Assembly (NCBI RefSeq): GCF_004337985.1
Contig: NC_043741.1
Coordinates: 6,210,417-6,274,416 of the forward strand
Reading direction: 5' to 3'
Length of the DNA: 64,000 nucleotides
Source of the DNA: Pyricularia pennisetigena
Lineage: Eukaryota > Ascomycota > Sordariomycetes > Magnaporthales > Pyriculariaceae
The position numbers and the translations under genes were made by a program. Under the pieces are notes generated by a model. That model saw only the letters and a program-made list of their open reading frames with translations, was not told the origin of the DNA and made no database searches. Below, piece by piece: positions 46,547-58,454 of this stretch (position 1 is its first letter; every line of letters begins with the position of its first letter).

Positions 46547-49500
46547 TCATAGTCGACTGTAGATACCAGGGTATTTGGGCTCTCCTGGGAAATGCTCCTC
46601 GGGCCACACATGACGGATGGCTTCCCATATCTCACTATTGAGAAGACATGGTCCGGGTGGTCAGTAAACGTCTAATCTCCGCGCAACACAACGTCACCAA
46701 CGGACGGAAGCCATAGGTACGTCGTGTGACAGCATGACAAAACCGTCGCCGACGTAGCGTACTTACCTGACAAGAATAATCTTCAAACCGTCCTTGACCT
46801 CTTGCGGCAGATCCTGTACGTCCTTCTCGTTCTGCTTCGGGAGCAGCACCGTCTTGACGCCCGCACGGAGGGCACCAATAAGCTTTTCCTTGATTCCTCC
46901 GACGGCAGTGACACGTCCACGGAGAGAAATTTCGCCCTGTCAACGCGTGAAAATAAGACGCCTCCGTGTCAGCTGTGCCGCTATGCCGAAACGTACGTAG
47001 AGAAATGAGAACGGCGATTTCAGAAGCATATCGCATGGCATCGATTTCAGAGACAACTTACCGTCATGGCCATGGTGGGCGGCACGACCTTGCCGGAAAA
47101 GAGGGAGATGAGAGCAATGGCCTGTGCGATGCCGCTGCTGGGACCATCCTTGGGTATGGCGCCCGCAGGGCAGTGGACATGAATGCTCCGGTTCTCCATG
47201 ATCTTCTCTCTAGGATCTGGGGAAAGGCCAAGCTGATATGCGTTGGCCTTGACCCAGGATAGGGCCACTTTGGCGCTCTCTTTCAGTACGTCACCAAGCT
47301 GGCCCGTGTGTTGGACTGTGCCGTCACCGGGCATATCAGCAACCTCAATGAACAATATACTGCCATTCCCACCCGAGCTGTAGGCTACCAAGCCCGTAAC
47401 TACCCCGGGTCGGCCTGTCTGCTCAGCAATCTCATCCTCATACTTGGGACTGCCAAGGATCTGTTCAATGTCTTCAACAGTGAGCTGCGCCCGGTACTGG
47501 TCGAGTCGGTTTTCGTCCTTCGCATCTGCGTACTCGACCGCCTTGGCTCGACAGACTGAGCCAATTTCTCTCTCTAGATTGCGGACCCCTGCCTCGCGTG
47601 TGTAAGATTCGATGATCTTAGAGACCACCTCGTCGGGGAAAACAATCTGCTCGGGAGAAAGACCGTTGGCACGGATTTGCTTTGGCACAAGATGTTTTGT
47701 GGCAATGTGCCTCTTTTCCAATGTGGTATACCCGGACAAATATATCATCTCCAAACGGTCCAGGAGAGGCGGAGGGATGGTCTCAAGGCTATTGGCCGTG
47801 GCTATGAATAACACCTTGCTCAAGTCGACCGGGATATTGATGAAGTGGTCCACAAAAGTTGAATTCTGCTCCGGGTCCAGAACCTCCAGCATGGCAGCTG
47901 ATGGATCTCCGTGGTGATTGCTCTGGCTGATCTTGTCAATCTCGTCCAGCAGGATTACCGGGTTGGAGACGCCCGTCTTTTTGAGGCCCTGGATAATCAG
48001 ACCAGGCATAGCGGCAACGTACGTACGTCGGTGGCCGCGAATTTCGGCCTCGTCCCGCACGCCGCCCAGGGATATCCTGTGGAACTTTCTGCCGAGGGCA
48101 GTTGCAACAGACTTTGCCAAACTGGTCTTGCCAACACCTGGAGGTCCTGCCAAAAGGAGAATCGGGGACTTATCCGTCATTCGTCGACTCTTCAGCATGT
48201 CAATCTTGGCCTGCGCTGCGTCTAAGCTCTCCTGAGAAGCCTTGGTCAAGCCTGGTTCTGGGAAAGCCGCCGATTCCCTTTCGAAGGGCGGTACCATCTC
48301 TTCTTGGATTCGCTTGATCTGCGCATCGATTTCCTCATTCGCAGATTGCTTGAGACGGAGCACGGCGAGATACTCGACGAGACGCTGCTTGACCTTGCTC
48401 AAGCCGTAGTGGTCGTCGTCGAGCTGTTTCCGTGCTCTGGCCAAAGCCGTCTTGTCGAGACGATCATCCGTGGTGACTGACCAGGGGATCTCGGCCAACG
48501 TCTCCAGATACGTGCGGAGAACGCTGTATTCGGCCTGCACAGGCATCATCTTCTTCAGACGCTTCATCTCACGAGCGGCAACCTTGGCGGCCTCGGGGCT
48601 GAGCTTTGCGTCATCCAACTTCTTCTGCAACTCTTCAGTCTCATCAGGCTCCTTTTCCTCGGGCTCCTGGCCGCCTTGAACATTATTAGGCGCGGAAAAT
48701 GGACCAACACCTCGCCTAATGAAAGGCGGGGGTAGGTTGGGGTTCTGCACATCTGTGATTCTCATCGGCACTGTCGCTGTGACAGTTGTGATCCTGGTAA
48801 TGCTCTTGAGCCCTCCAATGGTACGATCGAGTAGCTCGATGACCTTGTCTACGCGTTGCTTGACGTCAAATGTAGCCAAAATCTCAAGCTTATCTTCATA
48901 TGCGCAGTCGACCAAAGTTCCCACAAAGTCAGCAAACGAACCTGCGTCAGCGACAGTCCTCTTAGCCATGTACGAGTCGAGGCGCCTAGCCAATACTGGG
49001 TCCAGACCCAGCCGAGGCCGCGAGGTTATGGATGTAAGCCTCAGCAGATCTATTAGCTCCCGCGCTAGAGTTTTGAGCTTTTCGAATCGCCTCTGTAGGT
49101 CTTTGTCGTTTACGGGCACTGTGAGGGTACGAGGAGTTAGTGTATGATCAAACCAGGTCATGTAGTTATGCAGATAGATAGGCAGGAAGCCGTGCAAACG
49201 ACGGCGGGTAAACGGCACAAAGGTCCCTACCGTGCTCTTCATGTTGTACAATATGGCCCTCGTAATGGGCGCGAAGTACATCTTTATCCAGGCTCTCCAA
49301 AGTCATCCTTGCTACGCCTTCTACCAGGATTGCAGCGTCCTCGCTGCCCCAGGCCTCGACAGCCGTGATCTTGGCAACGACGCCGACCGAGAAAACATCT
49401 CTGTGTTGCAGACTCGAATAGTCTACTGGTCGTCTTGGCCGTGGAGTGGACACATCGCTCTTGCTCTTATCTCGAATAAGTCGTTGACCGTTCGCGGCGA

Positions 49501-49705
49501 GGAGGGGAGAGGCTATCGGAACGCAAGCGATGGGGATAGTGTCAATGCGACCTGGGGCCGGAGCTCGGCCGTAGAGAGAGCCGACTAGGGAGATGATATC
49601 GGCTCGTTTGGCACCGACCGGAATGCGCTGCATGACTCCAGGGAGCAGGACGCTGCCGCTGGCCAGAGGCACGATGGCCATCAGAGAGCTCTCTGATGGC
49701 GCCAT
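46547..49705 (-). CDS. LON2: Peroxisomal Lon protease (Lon homolog 2)
   Basis: Four exons, 49705-49231, 49118-47062, 46936-46767 and 46634-46547, give 929 residues. Lon is an ATP-dependent AAA+ serine protease; this form clears damaged or misfolded matrix proteins in peroxisomes. The protein ends YPGIYSRL, and SRL is a PTS1 peroxisomal signal. This, with the absence of a mitochondrial presequence, separates it from mitochondrial Pim1. Domains in order are the N-terminal Lon substrate domain, Walker [10 protein letters not shown] (about 483-491), Walker [10 protein letters not shown], and the protease domain with catalytic Ser in PKDGPSSG (about 819) and Lys in GGIKEK (about 862). The catalytic Ser and Lys are on different exons. 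Introns of 112, 125 and 132 nt use donors GTAGGG, GTAAGT and GTAAGT, with CTAAC or CTGAC branch sites seen in the first and last. A second in-frame Met is at codon 9. It is divergent from RFA2. Confidence 0.96.
49677..49700. other. Perfect 24-bp palindrome at the 5' end of the Lon coding region
   Basis: Twelve bases (GCCATCAGAGAG, 49677-49688) are followed directly by their exact reverse complement (49689-49700). The palindrome covers Lon codons 2 to 10, beginning six bases into the reading frame. Confidence 0.9.
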
Positions 49706-51045
49706 TGTTGATCGAGGATGAATAGATCAAGATGGGGGGTATTTTCACGAGTTGGATAAGGAGAGCGGTTTCAAATCGACTTGGATGGCAGTTTCAACAA
49801 GTAGAAAAGAAATATGAGGAGGGTTTGACTAGTTTGCGTAGAGGCTCTCTGATAAGAAGAAAGGCTGATATTCAAGAGTAGTAGATGGTATAGTAAAGTG
49901 TGTTACCCTTGATTTCGAATGATAAAAGGTAGAGGCTACTAGCTTTACTCATGCAACTGGTGCGGAGGTGGGTTCGGCAGAAGTGGTGTTATCGACAGGC
50001 ACATGAGGAAGGAGCTAACCAACCGTGCGTGCATATGACGCGGAGTACTTTAACGTTCAAATCGGGTCCCTGCCGCTCACCAACTCGATTGGAGCCGAGG
50101 CATGCAACCTGGCTTCTAGAACTAGCCACAGGCGTTTTAGCGATGGCAGAACTGAAGTAATGAGTGGGCCGAAGCCCAAGGTGACGGGTCTCACAGTGCA
50201 CTTTACAGTACCTTTCTACTCACAAATAGTACTGAATGAACTGTAATATTCAAGATACTCTGTCTGATTTTGTGGATGTTTCCCAGTCAGGAGAGTCGAC
50301 TTTGATGGGTTCCCAGGATAACAAGATTTTCTCTTTATCAAATGCAGCAACATACAAGAGGCATGCTGGGTGATCATGTCGGTTATTCAGGCTGAGCCGT
50401 TTGACATTGCAATTCCGTACTAAAATTAAATCCGCAACATTAATCATGTTGCTTCTAAAACCAGCGGCAATATGCTTTCGATCACGACTTCTGACATTTG
50501 CTACTTTTGACAGCGCATACGCCCTACCGCATGCAAATGCGACCGTGCTCTTGCCGAGCCCTGGTGCCGGCTTTTCCAGTCAGTCCTGTCTTGCAAGCAA
50601 GTAAGTGCTGTCGCGGGCTTGAGATTTAGTATTGGGCTAGGAGTACGTCGGATACCTTGTCAAACAACGAGATACCTGTGTTTTCCGCGACTTATACTTT
50701 GAATGAATGCTGTTAGCTGCTTGGAGCATTAGGCGACTTGTTCCAGAGTCCTGAGTTGGTAGTTTTTTTTTTTTTTTACTTTGTCAAAAATCTTTTTGTC
50801 AAAGCCTCACTTTCATCCGCTTTAGCCAGAAGCGATAGCTCTTCTAGCACATATAGAGATCAATATACTGTGTTGACTTTAACTTGAAATTCACAAAAAG
50901 CAAACTTGCCCGAGAGAAGTCTTTCACTGCATATGTTCTCCTTGATTTCGACGGTGCGGATACCTGGGTAGTTCTTGGTAGCTCTCCACAATACCTGAAT
51001 AAAACTTCCCCGCAGTGGCGGACCAACCCCTTTAGCGCGTGGTTG

Positions 51046-51051
51046 ACGCGT
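51046..51051 (+). promoter_or_regulatory. MluI cell-cycle box (ACGCGT) 1
   Basis: ACGCGT, the core site of the MBF (Mbp1/Swi6) G1/S factor, starts 152 bp before the RFA2 ATG. It is palindromic and pairs with a second copy 35 bp downstream. RFA genes are classic MBF targets in yeast; function here is inferred. Confidence 0.6.
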
Positions 51052-51080
51052 CTTGGAATAGGGAATTGCTTCCCCCCACC

Positions 51081-51086
51081 ACGCGT
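51081..51086 (+). promoter_or_regulatory. MluI cell-cycle box (ACGCGT) 2
   Basis: The second ACGCGT starts 117 bp before the RFA2 ATG, in the sequence CCACGCGTC. The close pair makes a functional G1/S element more likely than a single chance hexamer. Confidence 0.6.
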
Positions 51087-51197
51087 CTTTGCGACTTTTC
51101 GATTAGTTGTAGCATCACCGGGTTTATTGCGAAAACGACCAAAGAAGTCACTAGGATCGCAGAATAAAAGAAGATCGCCGAGAAACTCCTAGACACT

Positions 51198-52174
51198 ATG
51201 AGTACGTAATTTTCGAGATTTCTCTTGTGCTTCCGAGTTACATGACCAACACTGACGGCTTTGGATAGCGTCATACGGAGGCAACAACTTCTCAAGGACG
51301 GGCTACAATGCCCAAGGCGCCGAGGACGGAGGCGGCTTCATGGGAGGCTCACAGCAGGGCTCTCAGGGAGGCGCAGGAGGCAAGGTGCGTCGATTCAAAA
51401 CATTTCTATAAACAGACGGACCGCGGTCAATTTCATTATTGACAAGCAAACGAAAAAAAAAACCAGAGCTACCAAGACGAGTGCCTCAAGCCCGTGACCA
51501 TCAAGCAGCTCCTCGACGTACAAGCCCCGTACCCGGATGCCGACTTCGTCCTCGACGGCCGCCCAATCACACAGATTACCCTGGTAGGACAGGTCCGATC
51601 CATCAACCCGCAGCCGACCAACATCACGTACCGGATCGACGATGGCACGGGCATCATCGACGTCAAGAGGTGGATCGACCCGGAGAAGGCCGAGGACGCC
51701 GACGCCGCCTCGCAGCACCAGCCCGACAGTTACGTCCGCATCTGGGGCAAGCTCAAGGCTTTCAATAACCGCCGCCACGTCGGCGCCCTCTTTGTGCGTC
51801 CCGTCGAGGACTTCAATGAGGTCAACTACCACATGCTCGAGGTTGCCTATGTCCATCTCGATGCCGTCAGGCAGAGCAGCGGTGGTGGTGGTGGTGCTGG
51901 CGCCGGTGGTGAAGAAAGCATGTTCGTCGACAACTACAGCGCAGGCGTTGGCAGCACTGCCTCAAAGGCCGCAAACTGCTCCATCAGTGCTCAGCGGCTA
52001 TTCAACCACCTCCAGAACGCATCTGGTCATAATGAAGGCCAGGAGGCCAACTTCATTGCCAGGGCCATAAACATGTCGGTGAGGGATGTCGAGGCTGCTG
52101 CGGACGAGCTCTTGTCGGCCGGTCTTATATACCCGACAGTTGATGACCATACGTGGGCTGTCTTGGACTACTGA
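51198..52174 (+). CDS. RFA2: Replication protein A 32-kDa subunit (RPA2/RFA2)
   Basis: Exons 51198-51201 (4 nt), 51269-51384 and 51467-52174 give 275 residues, usual for the family. RPA32 is the middle subunit of the RPA heterotrimer that coats single-stranded DNA in replication, repair and recombination. The N terminus is a Gly/Ser-rich phospho-tail starting MTSYGGNNFS, as in fungal orthologues. The OB fold (about 60-155) includes VTIKQLLD, ITLVGQVRSI, YRIDDGTGIIDVKRWID and YVRIWGKLK. A Gly-rich linker leads to a C-terminal winged helix (about 205-270) ending WAVLDY. Only ATGA is coding in exon 1; intron 1 (67 nt) has donor GTACGT, branch CTGAC and acceptor GATAG. The alternative of an unspliced start reaches a stop after three codons. 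Two MCB boxes upstream fit G1/S control. It converges with IDI1. Confidence 0.95.
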
Positions 52175-53519
52175 GGGCTGTTTTTTTTTTCTTTTTCAAA
52201 AGCCTCAAGTTTGCGGTCCAGCAGACGGAGCAGGAGATGGCGGGTGCATGGTATGTGACAAATCTGGGCACTGGAGCGATTATGTTCTCGGCGTTTGGTT
52301 GGCATTTTGCGGGCTCGGGTTGATTTGATAATGCATAAAATGCTGTTATGATGAACATTAGAAAGCCTTCCAGTCGATGGTGCACGAGACTCCTCGGACT
52401 GGTTACAGAGCGGCATGTTGAGGATGTCTGTCGGGGTGTCTGTCGCGATGATTCGAATAGAATCGTGGGCTTGTAAACAGTGAATGGGATATGGGATATC
52501 TTGAGGGCTACCAGAAGACACGGCTGGCAATATGCGATATAAAGCCAGTTTTTAGGTTGGGTTTACAATGAGTATCTCGGTAATAATGTGATTTGCACTA
52601 CAAGCTCTGGCGTGCAATAGTCACGATGGAGCAGTTGAACCTGTAAATCATTCGTGAATGACTTGACTCCCTTATGGCGCAATGTAGCTAAATGAGTCAA
52701 GTCGTAAAATGGAAAACTTTTCGGGCGAACATACGCTCAAGTTGGCTTAGTCTTCTGGATTTGAAAACGGCATTATTTGACAAGAGAACCCTTATAGTAC
52801 GTAAAAGCTATGTCCAAAGGTTCAGAGGGACTGCGTCTTCACATGTCGGTTCAGACTAGTAAGGAAGCGGATCTTGTGCCATTATACCAAATCTTTCAGG
52901 AGCAAAAACAACTGGAGGCGGTACACTTCTATGGGCAAGCACAGCATACCGCGGGTGATCAATGGTAGAATAATGCTTCCTCTGAATGACGGGCATGTCA
53001 TACACAAACTGTTAACAATCCCAACCCGCTTTCTGTGAGCCGTTGATCAAGTGGGAAGGCTGCACAAGACGAATCCCATACTATGCATTATCAAAGCAGG
53101 CGTGGACTTGTTCCCGCACGCGGTGAAATTTGAACATTTTGTTGCTACCGTGAGCTGCAAGTAAGCATGTCGATATGTGATGTGTATCATCATCTGTCAG
53201 ATCATAGGCATATGCGAATCTAGACGTCCACCCGTCTCGCAACAGATTGGATGTTTTTGTGTTTTTTTTATTGTTATTAGCGCTCAGAAGTGAAATTCGA
53301 ACAACGAGCAGCGTGTGCGTTTTAAGAACATGGTCTAAATTAGTGGTTTCTTCTGTTCTAACAGTGTTTTTGCTTGAATCCCTCAGTACGAGTCCCGGGT
53401 CAAGCCAAGCAAAATGGTATGGAAATGTAGCCGTGCGTATGACTATGATATAGGGCTCGTTTAGACTACCCCTCACCAGAGTGAAAAAAAAAAAAAAATC
53501 ACCCGCATCTCGCGCAAAC
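52175..53519. other. Convergent 3' region, RFA2 / IDI1
   Basis: 1.35 kb between converging stop codons, long for two 3' UTRs. The 131-codon leftward frame at 53081-53476 has no recognisable protein. I see no RNA gene or repeat in it. Confidence 0.5.
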
Positions 53520-54540
<1,021 letters not shown>

Positions 54541-55510
54541 TGTTCCTGATCGGACGCCCCTACGCAAATATAATGTGAAAAGAAGTCTTGACAGACCCTT
54601 GGGGGGGACGATATGTAAGACCTCCGTCCTGTAGGCAAGGCCAGATTATTTGAACATTCAGAAGCAAATGCTGGTCTTAGATGTTGCCCCTCATTCAACA
54701 GTTTATTGCAGGGGCAAAATGTCGGTCGCAAGATTAGATTGAGGATTTTCTCAAGGGTCGCGTGGGAAAGGCAAGCGATGCGGGGCTGATCCCTGAACGC
54801 CGAGAAGTAAGCTGTTGGGTCCCGGAGCCTGATAGATTGAAAGTTATGGGGCACAAGGGAAGCACTTTCTTGCGGGGTTCTTTTCAGCAGAAATCAACCA
54901 TTAATCCTGTAGAATAGAATCAAGAAGTGTTTTGCGGAGTAGCTATATATGCTCCGAGAAGAACCAGGGCCATATAAATAATCACCAAGTGGGATTTCAC
55001 CTAATCAAAAACGGGGCTCTGAACAGAGACCATGCCAGCTGTGTACTGGTACATGTGAAGGCTAAAGTCGTCCTGTAAATTGTGACTGGTGTAAACTGAC
55101 TTGTCGCGTGTATCTGAAAGTCGAAGTGACAGCCTTCAAGAACCGGGCATGATACATGGGTAAGTTATGGGATGAAGTCAGTTGATTCCAACTGCGGTCA
55201 GCGAGGCTTAAATTAAATCAGGACAGGCGAGCTGCTTTCATGGTGCCTTAATTGACTTGGGTACCTTCAAGTTTTTCATTCATTGCCTATCAACCTGTTT
55301 TATGACAGCTATCAATCTATCGACTTTTGACCAAGCTCACAGGTGCAGATGTAACCAAATCATGGCGACAAGAAAATCAAGGTTTACCTAGCCGGCGAAC
55401 TAGCCTGGTCTCAACTTGGTCTTGTCAGGTACAGATGACTTGATTCGACACCCGCACCTGTGGGAATTTCCGTTGGGGATGACCGAAGAAGTAGCGGTCC
55501 CGGGCAAACC
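54541..55510. other. Intergenic region, IDI1 promoter / SYO1 3' side
   Basis: 970 bp between two leftward genes. The IDI1 promoter and leader and the SYO1 3' UTR must lie here. I see no gene and no clear regulatory site. Confidence 0.55.
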
Positions 55511-57603
55511 TCACGAAGGCCTGTGCTTTTTCTTATAAGCGATAAACCGAGGCATGTTTGTCACGGCCTCCTCTGCCCGCAACCTGAGTTCAGATTGTTT
55601 CCGCTTATCGATCGACTTCACCATCGATTTGACTTTTGGAACGGCACCCTCCAAGTGTTCCAGGAACTTGTCTTTCCAGAAAACCTCATTGTCGCATGCC
55701 AAGTTCTCATCGCCATATATGTCGTAGAACTGATCAAGCGCCTCAACAACGTCCGCAATTGGGACCTCGGGCGCTGCCGAGATGATGGTGATGAGAAAGA
55801 TACCAATCTCGCGGTTCACACCCACCGGGCACGGGTCCCGGGCCAGCTGACCCAGCACGCCGATGCATTTGACCCCCAAGCCCTGAAACGGATCCTCGAC
55901 GGCCTGCGCAGGCTCCGGCATGTTCTTTGCGGCCTTGTACAGGGAGATAAACTTGCGGTGCTCGTCCCCGTGAACGGGCGTCTTACCTCCAAGAGTGCGT
56001 GAGATGGCCCAGGCCAAGCTTGTGACAAGCGCGGCGAGCTCGACGTCGGCCGTGTCATTGGACAGTACATGCGCCACAGTCTTCTCCCATATCGCGCAGC
56101 CCACGGGATACCAAACCTTGCGCACGGTGGCGTTCTCCCCATTGGAGAAGTCGAGGCTTGATACGGTCCATGCCAGATTGTTGAGGACAGAGAGTGCAAC
56201 ACCCTGGATCGCCAGCGCCTCCTCGCTGGCAGGGGAAGATGATGTGATGCGTATCAAGGACGGGATTGCTGCCTCTAGGAAGTTGCTCAAAGTTGGCAGG
56301 TCATGTAAGTGAGCGGGCTCCTCGGGCTCGTGATCCGCTCCCGTGACCTTTTCCATATCCGCCAATAGCTCCTCGTCGTCCATTTCGCTGTCATCATCCT
56401 GGCCTGCAGCTCCATCGTCTTCGTTGTCGCTATGATCGTCTCCGTTCATGTCGTCATCCACAACAGTATCGTCAACATCATCATCATCATCATCCAAGTC
56501 CATGACTTGATCGTCGTCATCTTTGATGCCCTGCCACTCGTCTTCGGCTTTGTTGCCCTTCTCCAAAGTTGTCTGTAAGTTTGTTGCTATGGAGGCAAGA
56601 ACCTCGAGTGTGGTTTGGAGCACGTCCCAGGGCGTGTCCTCGACATCCAATCGAGCCGATGAGATCTCCCGAGCAAGTAGTGGCACGAGGATGGCATCGC
56701 AAGCGGATTCCAGACCGGGGGAATGGTCATGCCATTCAAGAGCAGAAAAGAGGTTGTGGAGGACCCCGCAAGAAAGAGCGCCCTTCAGCCCACCGGACTC
56801 GGACAGTTTCTTGAGACTCCTGTAGCAAAATGTCTCTTGGTCGTTGAGTATCATCTCACAGAAAGCCCTGTTATCTTCTGACAGTGTTATCATGCTTGCA
56901 AGAGCACTGGAAAGCACTTCGGCGGTGGTGCTGTTGTAGGAGGTTAGGCCAAACAAAAAGCGAGCAATGCTCGTGTTGGATGTTACGGCTTTCAGGATTT
57001 CATCTTGAGCCTGCCCGAACTCTCCTATCAGGGTGGAAAGAGAATCGGCAATGCTCCATACAAATCCTTGCTGGGCCTTTGGGAGTTTGGAAAACGCAGG
57101 GCTAGAGGACTTGAGGGCCTCGAGCACCTACCAGAAGCCGTGAAAAACAGTAGTCAGTTCATATGCTCTTCGTCCCGCCGTTGAGATTGCATCCTTGGCT
57201 TGAAACTTACCAAGTTGCATGCATGCTCAGCTGCGGACAACACATCGATCCTGTAAAGATGAACGCAGAAGTCGGCTTCCTCCTCGAGGGCCAAGACCTT
57301 GAGGATCTCCCAGCCCGCAGCTCGACTCTCCAGGCTCGAATCGGTCAAGGTCTCGGTGAGCACTGTGTGAACGACCTGTTCCCTCAGGAGCAACTTCCGG
57401 CATTTTTGATCAGTGATGATGTTGGCGATTGCCCCGGCCGCAGCAGTACGCTGCTTGGGATCGGATGCTTTCAAGTCGTTGAGGACAGGCAAGATCTTGG
57501 ACTCGCGCAGTTTTGCCAGCTCCGGGTCTGTCGGGGCTGGCTTGGGCTTTCCGACCGGATCAGAACGATGGGCCCGATCCCGGTTCCGTCGCGACTTGCC
57601 CAT
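55511..57603 (-). CDS. SYO1: Symportin SYO1, import adaptor for ribosomal proteins L5 and L11
   Basis: Exon 1 (57603-57211, 131 codons) and exon 2 (57127-55511) give 669 residues, close to the Chaetomium protein whose structure is known. SYO1 carries Rpl5 and Rpl11 together into the nucleus with importin Kap104 and helps assemble the 5S RNP. The start MGKSRRNRDRAHRSDPVGKP and the ARM/HEAT region (KLRESKILPVLNDLK, RTAAAGAIANII, LLLREQVVHTVLTETL, SRAAGWEILKVLA, EEADFCVHLYRIDVL) are characteristic. A long acidic stretch (about residues 345-400) interrupts the repeats, as in relatives, before the C-terminal HEAT repeats. The basic N terminus sits where the PY-NLS of the family lies, but I see PV rather than PY. 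The 83-nt intron has donor GTAAGT, branch CTGAC and acceptor GTAG. It is divergent from the glycosyltransferase-like gene. Confidence 0.93.
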
Positions 57604-58454
57604 TTTTTGTGTATTGGTGGATTTGGTCTGGTTATTAATTTATTTTTTTCTTTTTGGTAGGCGCCCCCGTGTCTGATGTACACTCGAACCGAAGTACAAG
57701 TGTGACCAGACGTGTGGGAAAGGGGAAGTTATGCGATTAGATCTAGCACTAGAACGGCCCCTCTCATGTAAAAACCAAACATACAGCTGACAAGGAGCGG
57801 TAGTATTTCAATCCTGAAAGGATGTTGAGTAATAAACGGGTTTGATCAAGATTTAATCAAGAGATCTTTAGGCCATTCCAACTTGATTTTCTCACTGGAT
57901 TAATTCGAAGCCCAAAAAAAATTCGCGGGTGGGACCCACTTGAGCTAAAGCGTGGTACGGTGTGCTACTACTTGTTCCCGGTATGCAGGACATGGCAGGG
58001 GACCACCCAACAGCTCCAGGTGGGTCCGTCACAGGGGTAACCTGCCTCTTCAAGGTTCAAGCAAAGCGTTGAAGCTGAGAGCTTAAACCAACAAACTCCG
58101 CGGATGCCAGCAGTTAATTCGCATCAGGATCATTCGTTATCAACCTTCAATTCCCAGATCCATATCTCGACACGACATTGCTGTCTTGACTACCAAGGAG
58201 ACTTGACAGAGGCATATTGCCGCGTGCAAATACTAAACCCTGAGCACCTTGCTGGCGCCGAAACCCAAAGGCCGAGGTGACACTGCTTTGTCTCTTGTTT
58301 GTCCGCATCTCAAACTTTGATTGCCATGTTGTCAAGGAACCACATGCGACAGCCCAGGAACCGGTAAACCCGGCTTAATCGGTGGTATAGCGCTCTCTTT
58401 ACACCAACCCGCCTTTACAAAGGACAGAAAGAGCATGCGACACCTCTTACCAGG
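57604..58454. promoter_or_regulatory. Divergent promoter region SYO1 / glycosyltransferase-like gene
   Basis: 851 bp between divergent start codons. No coding frame or clear motif is visible beyond a T-rich stretch near the SYO1 start. Confidence 0.55.

Larger units (their letters stand above)
49706..51197. promoter_or_regulatory. Divergent promoter region Lon / RFA2
   Basis: 1.5 kb between the start codons of two divergent genes. It holds a T run at 50763-50777 and two MCB boxes near RFA2. Short open frames here have no recognisable protein. Confidence 0.6.

Noticed and set aside
53081..53476. 131-codon minus-strand frame between RFA2 and IDI1
   Set aside because: No recognisable protein; falls between two convergent genes where 3' UTRs are expected.
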